From CBDHHC01 sp050633205 (GTDB taxonomy: Bacteria > Pseudomonadota > Alphaproteobacteria > Rhizobiales > CBDHHC01): DNA of 64,000 bases. The stretch spans positions 75,545-139,544 of the forward strand of contig JBOEGA010000129.1 of assembly GCA_050633205.1 (NCBI GenBank). The letters run 5' to 3'. The position numbers and the translations under genes were made by a program. Shown here piece after piece: positions 52,896 to 60,423 of this stretch (positions are counted from its first letter, which is position 1; the number at the start of each line of letters is the position of its first letter). The notes below the pieces were generated by a model. It saw only the letters and a list, made by a program, of their open reading frames with translations, was not told where the DNA came from and did no database searches.

Positions 52896-53012
52896 TTATG
52901 CAGCTTTTTTCAAAGCTTTTTTAGCCGCTTTGATTTTAGTCTCTTGCTTAGCAATAGTTTTTTTACGGTCTTTAATTTCAGCTTTAAGTTTCTTTACAAC
53001 TTTTTTAGACAT
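52896..53012 (-). CDS. 38-residue Lys-rich helical protein
   Basis: This gene starts ATG at 53012 with GGAGAT 5 bases upstream and ends at TAA 52896. The peptide begins MSKKVVKKLKAEIKDRKKTI and ends AKKALKKAA. About 40 percent of residues are Lys, with Ala, Ile and Val spaced as in one long amphipathic helix. It has no signal peptide. The lysine content suggests binding to nucleic acid or an acidic partner, but I know no family. The next gene upstream, 55 bases away, encodes a ribbon-helix-helix protein in the same direction. Confidence 0.7.
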   Translation of the reverse strand: MSKKVVKKLKAEIKDRKKTIAKQETKIKAAKKALKKAA

Positions 53013-53067
53013 GTTTTATCTCCGATATTTACTGTTTTACGTTACCGGATAGCCCCCGCTGAAATAC

Positions 53068-53250
53068 TTAATCTGCCTTAGCTTCGTGCTCTTTGACGAA
53101 TGCCTTGATAAATTTTCGTATCTCTCTTGCCGCACTGCTATCCAGTTCATCACAAAGCGCTACAAAACGATCTCGCTCCTGACCATTGATGCGAATAACC
53201 AGCTGGCTGTCCTTTTGGTTACTCTTCTTACGTTTCTTCTCTCCGGCCAT
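53068..53250 (-). CDS. small ribbon-helix-helix-like DNA-binding protein
   Basis: The 60-residue protein has a basic N-terminal tail (GEKKRKKSNQKD), then a strand SQLVIRING and two helices (ERDRFVALCDELDSSAAREIRKFIKAFVKEH), the layout of CopG/Arc-type ribbon-helix-helix proteins. ATG 53250 follows GGATGAG, preferred over 53265. A 14-bp perfect palindrome lies upstream, fitting autoregulation. No toxin gene is evident beside it; the 38-residue peptide downstream is not toxin-like. Confidence 0.72.
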   Translation of the reverse strand: MAGEKKRKKSNQKDSQLVIRINGQERDRFVALCDELDSSAAREIRKFIKAFVKEHEAKAD

Positions 53251-53288
53251 AGTAAGCTCATCCATTCAATGCATCGCATTTGATGTAC

Positions 53289-53302
53289 AATGTATATACA
53301 TT
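53289..53302. promoter_or_regulatory. 14-bp palindrome, probable operator of the ribbon-helix-helix gene
   Basis: AATGTATATACATT is fully self-complementary and lies 38 bases upstream of the ribbon-helix-helix start, flanked by further TGTA/TACA-like bases. Proteins of this fold bind such short inverted repeats. Confidence 0.6.
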
Positions 53303-53343
53303 AAATATACAAAAATCAAGTGCTGTTTATTCAAAACAAAAAA

Positions 53344-53370
53344 AATCCCTTCACTCAAAGTAAAGGGATT
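53344..53370 (-). terminator. terminator of the outer-membrane protein gene
   Basis: AATCCCTT and AAGGGATT form a perfect 8-bp stem, 37 bases past the stop of the leftward gene. The leftward strand continues with eight T residues (TTTTTTTTG). Confidence 0.85.
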
Positions 53371-53407
53371 CCTAATTCATAAATCTGATTGATACAAAAA
53401 TGAAGTC

Positions 53408-54526
53408 CTAATTCAAAGGAACTGACGCACGAACACCGCCAGTAAACCCCCAGGCATCATCCGAGCTGATATGAGTTTTGTCTGCATCTCCAAAAGCCCC
53501 TCCGCCATTACTGAGATCATTAGACTTGTAAATTACTTTTGGGGCATAAGAGTAATATTCTCCCAAAGCAAAGGCAGAGATATTGAAGTGTTTAAATTTC
53601 TTCTTCAGCTCTACCTTCATTGTTGCGATAAAACTGACATCATCATCAGAAAGGTCAAGCTCTGTAGCATTTTGCAGGAACATATTATAATCATATCTAC
53701 CACTGTAATTAGTTTTAGCGTAGTAGACGCCTGCAGTACCATCAAGTCCTAATGAAATACCGCTTCCCAATGGCACTTCACCTTCAACGCCAATGTATCC
53801 GCCCCAATACCCAGTCTGCAGACTTTCATAATAAGTTGCACTCCCTGTGGTATTGACAGTTCCCCAATGAGGACCTGTGACATGATAATTTATATCCTGA
53901 TCAATAGCTTTATATGAAGCACCGAATTTAAGTGCTACAGGCTGTTTTTCGCGATCATTAAATGATGCTTCAATAGCGGCGCCCCAATTGGTTACATCAC
54001 GTTTTACGCGGCCATTGGTGTGCTCTGAGGCACCAATCTGATAGGTATTTGGCAGATCTGCGTCCTGTGTGAGTGGAATGAAAGTACAGGTTGACCCAGG
54101 TAGATCGGGAGAGTTCCCGAGCTTTGTCCCGCGCTCGTCACAACCAGTTGCAGAATTACTGCTATAGGAAGCGTAAAAACCTTTGGCGCCCATGTATATT
54201 ACCGGATCGCCTCCACGGTTAAACACAAGACCGTTAAACCCAAAATCAATGCGATGCCCGTCATCAGAGGCACCATCATCATCAACCTGACGACCAAGAA
54301 ACTTCAAAGGTGTAAAGTTACCCTGCTCGTTCCTGTCCTGATGACGAAGTGTAAATGCAAAATCCGGAAGATTTAATTGAGACCAGCCGACGCTCGCCCA
54401 GATATGGGGGTTGTTATGTTCAAGCACAGGTTTACTATCCTGAGCATAACCTACAGATATAGTGCTTCCCAATATGGAAAATACCAGAATTAAACGCCTG
54501 CTATTCAGCTTTACTAACTCAAACAC
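53408..54526 (-). CDS. probable outer-membrane beta-barrel protein
   Basis: The 372-residue protein starts at GTG 54526 (GGGGGC upstream) and has a signal peptide (LILVFSILGSTISVGYAQ). The mature part is rich in Gly, Asn, Asp, Tyr and Phe with alternating amphipathic strands (GHRIDFGFNGLVF, VIYMGAKGFYASY, TGYWGGYIGVEGEV, ISLGLDGTAGVYYA), and has two cysteines in a probable loop. It ends VRASVPLN rather than Phe, slightly unusual for a BAM substrate. Family not recognised; a small barrel is inferred. Confidence 0.75.
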   Translation of the reverse strand: MFELVKLNSRRLILVFSILGSTISVGYAQDSKPVLEHNNPHIWASVGWSQLNLPDFAFTLRHQDRNEQGNFTPLKFLGRQVDDDGASDDGHRIDFGFNGLVFNRGGDPVIYMGAKGFYASYSSNSATGCDERGTKLGNSPDLPGSTCTFIPLTQDADLPNTYQIGASEHTNGRVKRDVTNWGAAIEASFNDREKQPVALKFGASYKAIDQDINYHVTGPHWGTVNTTGSATYYESLQTGYWGGYIGVEGEVPLGSGISLGLDGTAGVYYAKTNYSGRYDYNMFLQNATELDLSDDDVSFIATMKVELKKKFKHFNISAFALGEYYSYAPKVIYKSNDLSNGGGAFGDADKTHISSDDAWGFTGGVRASVPLN

Positions 54527-54903
54527 TAACGCCCCCAGAACCCAACAAACCCATGACAGGAAGTCGCGATACAGAATGCTGGCTGCGTTAGCCGAAAACC
54601 TAGCTAAACAAAGTTCAGCCTATTATCAGACCTCTTTCATAAGTATTCACGGATATATTCCAACCTGACGATCCAATCGTCAAGGCAATTAATGCTATAT
54701 ATTAGCTATCAGCATTACTCCACGGTTTTTATTATATTTTTTATTAACGTCTAATGGGCTTTTTTAGCACTAAACCAACTTATTTTCCTGAAAGGATCAG
54801 CTTTCTTATTAATTCCCTGAAAGCATGCAAGCCAAATTTAACCTGGGCCGTGTATTTTCAGATCAGACGCGTTCGAATAACCTGAAAATCTGGAAACTGA
54901 CAT
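54527..54903. other. intergenic region between the divergent barrel and binding-protein genes
   Basis: These 377 bases must hold both promoters. A small inverted repeat (AATGCT...AGCATT, about 54690-54717) is visible. Longer frames crossing it have no ribosome binding site. Nothing else was recognised. Confidence 0.4.
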
Positions 54904-55662
54904 ATGAAACGGTCTGTAACCTTCTTCTTAATATCAGCAGTTATCAGCTTCCATTTCTATGCTCTTGCTCAGGCGGCAGAATTGACTATTCATGGTTCAA
55001 CGACTGTTTACACCAATATTTTCAAGACGAAACAAAATGAAATAGAAGATAAATCAGGCATCAAGCTTCAGATTATAGCCAATGGGTCGGGGCGGGGAAT
55101 TATGGACCTTATCAAAGGTAAAACTGATATGGCAATGATCTCATCTTCGCTTAATGCGGCCGTTGCCAGGATCAACAAAAAATATCCCAACAGTATAGCA
55201 AAGGGAACACTCACAGCGCATAAAGTCGGGGAGACCAGAATTTCTTTTATTGTTCACAAAAGCAATCCTGTTCAGAAACTGACACTAAAACAGGTCAGAA
55301 ACATACTTACCGGAGAAATCCGGAACTGGAGCCAGGTTGGCGGTCCGAACAAACCTATAATGGTTATTTCTGAAGATACAAATGGCGGTATTCGTGTTCT
55401 GGTTGAAAGAAAGGTACTTGGTGGCAAAGAAATCTCAGCGCACCAACACAAAGAAGTACCGAATGGCCAGCAGGTATCGAGAGTTACAAACCAGATCTCA
55501 TTTGCTTTTGGAGTATCTACACCCGCTTCTGTAACGGGGACTGCTAAAATTCTTGAGACAGATGAGGTCGTATCACAACCACTTATCCTGGTAACCAAAG
55601 GCAAGGCAACCGAGACAATGAGTAAAGTTATTGCTGCAACTACAGAAGCTTATGCAAAATAA
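54904..55662 (+). CDS. PstS-like periplasmic substrate-binding protein
   Basis: The 252-residue protein has a signal peptide (FFLISAVISFHFYALAQA, cleavage near AQA-A) and a PstS-like domain: LTIHGSTTVYTNIF (the STT anion-binding loop), IIANGSGRGIMDLIKGKTDMAMIS, LTGEIRNWSQVGGPNKPIMVI and SEDTNGGIRV. No pst transporter genes are nearby, so it is an orphan, possibly binding phosphate or another oxyanion. It converges with the ABC-2 permease gene. Confidence 0.85.
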   Translation: MKRSVTFFLISAVISFHFYALAQAAELTIHGSTTVYTNIFKTKQNEIEDKSGIKLQIIANGSGRGIMDLIKGKTDMAMISSSLNAAVARINKKYPNSIAKGTLTAHKVGETRISFIVHKSNPVQKLTLKQVRNILTGEIRNWSQVGGPNKPIMVISEDTNGGIRVLVERKVLGGKEISAHQHKEVPNGQQVSRVTNQISFAFGVSTPASVTGTAKILETDEVVSQPLILVTKGKATETMSKVIAATTEAYAK

Positions 55663-55676
55663 AGAAGCAGGACCTG

Positions 55677-56474
55677 TTACTTTACATTAAGCATCTTATT
55701 TCCTGAAGTGTACCGCCTGAGACCGAGGTTAAATATAACCAGAGCCAACCCCATATAGAATATGGCTGCCCCTCCCATCATCATCATCTGTAATATATCA
55801 AAACTGCGAACTGCGTTAATCGGAAAATAGGCAATAAACCCTGCAGGTATCAATGTCAGCAGCAATACTTTTACGCCAATGCTAAACCCATTCTGCGGAT
55901 AAATAGCAATCATAATAAAGCTCTCAAGCAACTGGTCAGTTGCACTTTTTCCCTGTGGAGCAAAGAAAACCAGACAGTTTATTATCAATGCAGTTGCCAG
56001 CAGAATAACTGCCGCGCACAGCCCCATCAGGAAAAGGGCACAGAATTCTATAAAGGTATAATTGCCAAACCAGAACCATAATGCAGGGCCTGTGAGTATA
56101 TCCCCAAAACCTGAAACTCTTGGCTCTCTGAATAGTAATCCAATAACAGGTGACCGGGGGCGTCCCAGATAAATATCCAGCTCCCCTCCCGCAATTGTAC
56201 GCCCGACTTCCAGTGCGCCCCCACAAAATAAAAATGCTAGCCCGTAGGCAAATGCCGCAATGCCATTCAATGTTGCTACATCACCCAGTTGCCAACCTTT
56301 CAGGCTGGAAAAATTTGAAAAATAAATAACCCATACCAAAAACAGAATAATATTCTGAATGAACATAAAAATATTCATTGCCCAAAATGCAGATCGGTTG
56401 AGCATAACCTCCCTTAGTGAAATGGGAATAAGAATTGCTATATATGATATATTTTTTCCAAGCTCTTGCCACAT
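55677..56474 (-). CDS. ABC-2 type exporter permease, second subunit
   Basis: The 265-residue protein has six membrane segments and the pattern FAYGLAFLFCGGALEVGRTIAGGELDIYLGRPRSPV, close to COG3694/COG4587-type permeases. ATG 56474 is chosen: AGGAG lies upstream and it follows the stop of the preceding permease by one base, so the two are coupled. It is the last gene of an operon with an ATPase and another permease. Substrate unknown. Confidence 0.85.
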   Translation of the reverse strand: MWQELGKNISYIAILIPISLREVMLNRSAFWAMNIFMFIQNIILFLVWVIYFSNFSSLKGWQLGDVATLNGIAAFAYGLAFLFCGGALEVGRTIAGGELDIYLGRPRSPVIGLLFREPRVSGFGDILTGPALWFWFGNYTFIEFCALFLMGLCAAVILLATALIINCLVFFAPQGKSATDQLLESFIMIAIYPQNGFSIGVKVLLLTLIPAGFIAYFPINAVRSFDILQMMMMGGAAIFYMGLALVIFNLGLRRYTSGNKMLNVK

Positions 56475-56475
56475 A

Positions 56476-57273
56476 TCACTCTCCTGTCCCCAATAGTTTT
56501 TCATATGCAATTTTCTGTACAAAGAAGCACAGGAAAAGCATACTCCCAAGCCAGAAGCACTGGGTTATCAGACCCAGAAGCATTTCATTCACAGAAGGCT
56601 TGAATATTATTTTACCAGGAATATTAAAAACAGAAGGAAAAGGTGTGAACCAGACAAGCTTCTGCAACCATTCAGGGTACAGTTTTAACGGGAGTATCAA
56701 TCCACCAAACAAAAATGTAAATTTCTGGAAAATCCACATCACCGGCTTTGAATAAGGGCCCCATACTTCAACCAGCCCCAATACACAAAACATTGTACTG
56801 TAAATCATAGCTGCCAAATAAAGTGATGTGAATAAAAACGGAATCTGCACCCAGTCGTATGGAAAGCTTTTTGTGAAGTAGACACCCATAGCAATTCCAA
56901 AAAGAAAGAATATTGCCACTCTGACTATATTTGCGCCGGTTATATTCAGGATCTTAATAAACAAATATGACTTTGGCCTTTGCAGACCAGATGAAAAATT
57001 ACCAGCCTTAATATCTTCCCTCATATCATGGAAGTTATGGCTCCCTCCTGACAGGGTAACGAGCTCTGTCATTATGATATACCAGATCATAACTGTTGCA
57101 TTAATTGCAAAACTTGCTGGAAGCTCCTCAAAGGGAGTAACCAGAAAGATGCTGCTGAAGATCAGGATTAATACGGCATAAGTTATCAGCTGCAGACTTA
57201 TCAGCGCTTTTTCCTGCCACGACTGGTGCAGGCCTATAATAGTCAATGAAATATAATTTGAAAAAGAAAGCAT
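56476..57273 (-). CDS. ABC-2 type exporter permease, first subunit
   Basis: The 265-residue protein has six membrane segments and the motif NFHDMREDIKAGNFSSGLQRPKSYLF, the conserved cytosolic stretch of this permease group (a parallel motif IAGGELDIYLGRPRSPV occurs in its partner). It lies 57 bases after the ATPase gene and directly before the second permease. Confidence 0.85.
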   Translation of the reverse strand: MLSFSNYISLTIIGLHQSWQEKALISLQLITYAVLILIFSSIFLVTPFEELPASFAINATVMIWYIIMTELVTLSGGSHNFHDMREDIKAGNFSSGLQRPKSYLFIKILNITGANIVRVAIFFLFGIAMGVYFTKSFPYDWVQIPFLFTSLYLAAMIYSTMFCVLGLVEVWGPYSKPVMWIFQKFTFLFGGLILPLKLYPEWLQKLVWFTPFPSVFNIPGKIIFKPSVNEMLLGLITQCFWLGSMLFLCFFVQKIAYEKLLGTGE

Positions 57274-57330
57274 TCAGGAAATCCGATTAATCAAGGGTAG
57301 CAGTATCTGGTGGCTGGAGGGACAGAATTA

Positions 57331-58254
57331 TTACTCCGCATACAGGTTACGGATAATTCCTTCCAGTGGTGCGTTTTCTATCGACATATCACGCACAGAT
57401 AATGTGCGCAGAGCCTCAGTAACGACTTCATTAATCGGGTGCAATGTCTGATCGACCGATATTGTGAGGCGATGGGGCTGACGACTGATAATTTGCGCAC
57501 CAATAAAGTCGGCTTCAGGATTTTCTTCATCAGTCACAAGAGTTATCAGTTTGCTACTCAGGAATTCAGACCTTAAATCCTTCAAGGGTTTATCAATCAG
57601 AATTTTCCCATGGTTTATCAGAATTACCCTCTGGCAGATCTCTTCTATATCTCCGGTATCGTGACTGGTAAGAATTATGGTTGTGTCTTCTGCTTCTGCC
57701 AGATGCCTGAGATGTTCGCGGAGAAGTGCTTTGGCTGTTACATCAAGACCGATTGTAGGCTCATCAAGAAACAGAATTCCGGGCCTGTGCAAAAGACTTG
57801 AGGCAATCTCACAGCGCATACGCTGACCAAGAGAAAGGCTTTTTACAGGTTGTTCAACCAGGTGCTCAATGCGCAGAATATCTACAAGATGTGTAATCCG
57901 TTTTTTTAAGTCCGCACTGGTAACGTCATAGATTTTTCCAATCAGATTGAAGCTCTCTTTTACTGGAAAGTTATACAAAAGCTGTGATCGCTGGCCAAAG
58001 ACTATGCCAATCTTATAGGCCAGCTTCTGGCGATTTTCCCATGGTGTCATGCCGACAACATTTGCTCTGCCATCTGTTGGATACAGAATGCCGGTCAGCA
58101 TTTTCAGGGATGTTGATTTTCCTGCGCCATTTGGACCAATGAAGGCAACGCATTCACCAGCAGATACAGAGAAACTGATTGCATCCACCGCTTTAAATTC
58201 ATTTCCGTTTTGCATCGGAAAGGATTTAGATAAATTCTGAACGTCAATAATCAT
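57331..58254 (-). CDS. ABC transporter ATPase of the ABC-2 exporter
   Basis: The 307-residue ATPase has Walker A GPNGAGKST, the signature SLGQRMRCEIA, Walker B ILFLDEP with TIGLDVTAKA and a switch His (LTSHD). The last ~80 residues form a C-terminal extension typical of COG4586 ATPases. ATG 58254 is preferred to 58266. It leads the three-gene exporter operon. Confidence 0.9.
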   Translation of the reverse strand: MIIDVQNLSKSFPMQNGNEFKAVDAISFSVSAGECVAFIGPNGAGKSTSLKMLTGILYPTDGRANVVGMTPWENRQKLAYKIGIVFGQRSQLLYNFPVKESFNLIGKIYDVTSADLKKRITHLVDILRIEHLVEQPVKSLSLGQRMRCEIASSLLHRPGILFLDEPTIGLDVTAKALLREHLRHLAEAEDTTIILTSHDTGDIEEICQRVILINHGKILIDKPLKDLRSEFLSSKLITLVTDEENPEADFIGAQIISRQPHRLTISVDQTLHPINEVVTEALRTLSVRDMSIENAPLEGIIRNLYAE

Positions 58255-58399
58255 CTGCCCCCGCAATAACCATCTGATCTTCCTTGGCGGTCAAATAAAT
58301 GCGGGAAGTATCAATTGTTAAATATCCATAAAAAATACAGCTCAGGATACTCTAAAAATGGGGAATGTACCAGTGGCAGGTGTTGTAAACCGAGTAGAA

Positions 58400-58439
58400 G
58401 CAGCCTGACAGAATTATCTGTCAGGCTGCATTGCTTTTT
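58400..58439 (+). terminator. strong hairpin with rightward T-tract between two leftward genes
   Basis: GCAGCCTGACAG and CTGTCAGGCTGC form a perfect 12-bp stem with loop AATTAT, followed on the + strand by ATTGCTTTTTT. Both flanking genes run leftward, so it would end a rightward transcript of which I see no gene, or act as the weak end of the esterase transcript. Confidence 0.65.
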
Positions 58440-58453
58440 TGAAGTTCCGATTT

Positions 58454-59317
58454 TTAACCAGCGAGTTTCTTAAAAAATCCGCCAACTTTCTCGACAATCA
58501 AATCCTTATCATTATCAAGCGTCGCAACGTGGTAGGAATTTTCAAGTGTTAACCGCTCTATTTGTTCTGACTTAATCTTACCTGCTACATGATCACCATT
58601 CTCTACGGGAACAACATGATCTTCCTTCGAATGCGTAATCAGTGTCGGGCAGGTAATTTTCGGCAACAGATCACTGGTAACAGACTGGAGCAGATAAATA
58701 TCCCGAAGGCAGGAAACCGGCACTTCCTTATAGGCGAGCTCGTCCACACCTTTTGCCTTGATATCAGCACCAATTCCCGGAACGCGCTTTGGAGCAGGCT
58801 GCAACATCATCAAGTCAGTCAGTCCCGGGCTTACAATACCTGCGACTCCGTTAATGGGTGCAATGCCTGCAACTATTTTGGGGAAACGAGCAGCCAGGCT
58901 ATAGGTGATGGTGCCGCCCATGGAAAGTCCGGTGACGTATACTTTCTTGTGAGTTTTGGCAAGCTCCTGAAGAGCGGCCTCCGCGGAGCCCACCCAATCC
59001 AGATAACTGGTAGTCTCCATATCATCGGGGGATGTGCCGTGTCCGGCAAGGCGCGGCCCACTTACGGTATATCCAAATTTCTTGTTTAACTGCTCACCCA
59101 GATATCTCATACTTTGAGTTGATCCGGTAAAACCATGAACCACAAGAACAGCCGTATCATTCCCTTTATATGAAAACGGCTCAGCTCCCGGCAGTATTTT
59201 TGGCATACTGTCTTTTCCTTTTTTCATTTTGTCATCAGAAGCTTTTGCTCCAGTAACGGCGCCTAACAGGCCCCCAGCAAGCAACAACCCCAAAGTAGAT
59301 CGGCGATTAATAGTCAT
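58454..59317 (-). CDS. exported alpha/beta-hydrolase (carboxylesterase-like)
   Basis: ATG 59317 (GGAGG upstream) gives 287 residues. The N-terminus MTINRRSTLGLLLAGGLLGA has a twin-arginine-like motif and a hydrophobic segment, so Tat export is possible. The hydrolase domain has VLVVHGFTGS, the nucleophile GLSMGG, an acidic residue in HSKEDHVVP and a His in NSYHVATLD. It resembles the Est30-type carboxylesterase family and monoacylglycerol lipases. Substrate unknown. Confidence 0.85.
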   Translation of the reverse strand: MTINRRSTLGLLLAGGLLGAVTGAKASDDKMKKGKDSMPKILPGAEPFSYKGNDTAVLVVHGFTGSTQSMRYLGEQLNKKFGYTVSGPRLAGHGTSPDDMETTSYLDWVGSAEAALQELAKTHKKVYVTGLSMGGTITYSLAARFPKIVAGIAPINGVAGIVSPGLTDLMMLQPAPKRVPGIGADIKAKGVDELAYKEVPVSCLRDIYLLQSVTSDLLPKITCPTLITHSKEDHVVPVENGDHVAGKIKSEQIERLTLENSYHVATLDNDKDLIVEKVGGFFKKLAG

Positions 59318-59480
59318 ATTTCCTCCCGATTTTATTATTCGATCATTATGCATCAAGCAATATATTTCGAAAACTTTCGAATACTAGCTTAATTTATTAA
59401 TTCGAAAACCACTACTTTCGATAAATAGTGATTTTCATAGTATTTATACTGAAAATGAATATTACCGCATCTAATGGAAG

Positions 59481-59662
59481 CTGTGGCGTTCGTGGCCGGG
59501 TACAGAATATCTGAGGCTTCTGCAGCTCTCTGGTTCCAATGAAACCTACGAGGCTGTAGTCATAGAAAATCAGATATAACGGAGGATGGAGGCTTTCAGT
59601 TCACTCTCCAGAACAAGGGCTATACGGGAGCATACCAGTGGGGAGATGAGATCAGTTTATAA
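59481..59662 (+). pseudogene. remnant of a gene with a GYxGAYQxG motif (muramidase-like), frameshifted
   Basis: One frame reads GTEYLRLLQLSGSNETYEAV then VVIENQI and stops; a one-base shift continues ITEDGGFQFTLQNKGYTGAY then QWGDEISL to a stop. The joined pattern (YLRLLQLxGS..Y..V..xxGYTGAYQWG) resembles a domain of alphaproteobacterial cell-wall or phage-like lytic proteins in which the Glu-Ser-Gly-Gly and GY-GAYQFG motifs occur. No start, no ribosome binding site and two broken frames indicate decay. The assignment is from memory of the motif. Confidence 0.45.
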
Positions 59663-59975
59663 AGCGGGTATGGAACAGAGGTAAGTTTTTTTGCTAATAT
59701 TTTATTAGCCCCACATGTTTAATGAAGGTTTTATCGGGGCGCTCAACTGAAACTTACGATATCTTCTTCAAAGATTTTCATAAAAAATAATATATAGAGA
59801 AGTGAACAGCAGAATTTAAACCGGATTAAAGCTGAGTTAAATTTTGATCTGATCTCCCTGCAATAGAAATTATTGATCCTGCCTGTAAAACATACAACTT
59901 CCCTTTCTTGCAATTTTTTTAAATTAAATTTTGTAATACCACGGAATAAACCAGCTCCCCTTTTTGTATCTCTGG

Positions 59976-59991
59976 TTATGAGCGCTCATAA
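59976..59991. promoter_or_regulatory. 16-bp palindrome upstream of the Tyr/Lys repeat protein
   Basis: TTATGAGCGCTCATAA is fully self-complementary and ends 33 bases before the gene. TATAATTTAA (60000-60009) between them could be the -10 region, so this is a candidate operator at about -35. Confidence 0.55.
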
Positions 59992-60024
59992 ACTAACTAT
60001 TATAATTTAATTCGGGAGTTAATA

Positions 60025-60351
60025 ATGAAATTCTCTAAATCACTTATTGCCGGACTAGCACTCGGCGTAGTTGCCATGTCTGGTCTCAGCAGCGCTCAGG
60101 CTTTTCAACCGCTCAAAGGATCTTCTGTAGAGGCTGAATCTCTTATTGTTAAAGTTGACCATCATGGAAAATGTTACAAGTGGAAACATGATGACTACGG
60201 TAAAAAGTATTGCTACCAGTGGCGCTACAAATCATGTTACAAATGGAAATATGATGACTATGGTAAAAAGTACTGCTACAAGTGGAAGTGGAATTATTAT
60301 TATTCTAAAGATCATGGCGGCCACAAGGGTGGTGGTTACGGCAACTACTAA
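60025..60351 (+). CDS. exported small protein with tandem Tyr/Trp/Lys/Cys repeats
   Basis: The 108-residue protein has a signal peptide (SLIAGLALGVVAMSGLSSAQA, cleavage near AQA-F, residue 26). The mature part has two copies, 21 residues apart, of CYKWK-DDYGKKYCY-W, followed by an aromatic stretch (WKWNYYYSKDH) and a Gly/His tail (GGHKGGGYGNY). At DNA level the copies are 60172-60222 and 60235-60285, with only five differences. Four cysteines, CY-WK motifs and the His tail suggest disulfide or metal binding. GGGAG lies before the ATG. No family recognised. Confidence 0.82.
   Translation: MKFSKSLIAGLALGVVAMSGLSSAQAFQPLKGSSVEAESLIVKVDHHGKCYKWKHDDYGKKYCYQWRYKSCYKWKYDDYGKKYCYKWKWNYYYSKDHGGHKGGGYGNY
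60172..60285 (+). repeat. tandem 63-base repeat inside the Tyr/Lys-rich gene
   Basis: Two 51-base copies (60172-60222 and 60235-60285) are offset by 63 bases and differ at five positions, three of them silent (two change His to Tyr and Gln to Lys), suggesting a recent internal duplication under protein-level constraint. Confidence 0.85.
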
Positions 60352-60375
60352 AACTATATAACCTGAAAAAGTTAT

Positions 60376-60416
60376 CACTCATGTCTGTTCCCGGACATGA
60401 GTGTTTTTATTTTTTA
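60376..60416 (+). terminator. rho-independent terminator of the repeat-protein gene
   Basis: CACTCATGTC and GACATGAGTG form a perfect 10-bp stem with an 8-base loop, followed by TTTTTATTTTTT. Confidence 0.9.
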
Positions 60417-60423
60417 AGCTGTA

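Larger units (their letters stand above)
59318..60024. other. gene-poor region with one gene remnant
   Basis: Outside the remnant at 59481-59662 and the palindrome at 59976-59991, this ~700-base stretch is AT-rich. I see no gene or repeat in 59663-59970. Confidence 0.45.

Noticed and set aside
53068..53250. Toxin-antitoxin pair from the ribbon-helix-helix protein
   Set aside because: No toxin-like gene is adjacent; the next gene is a 38-residue Lys-rich helix and the other neighbour is an outer-membrane protein.
54825..55040. 71-codon ORF overlapping the start of the PstS-like gene
   Set aside because: It overlaps the signal-peptide region of a recognised gene in another frame and has no ribosome binding site.
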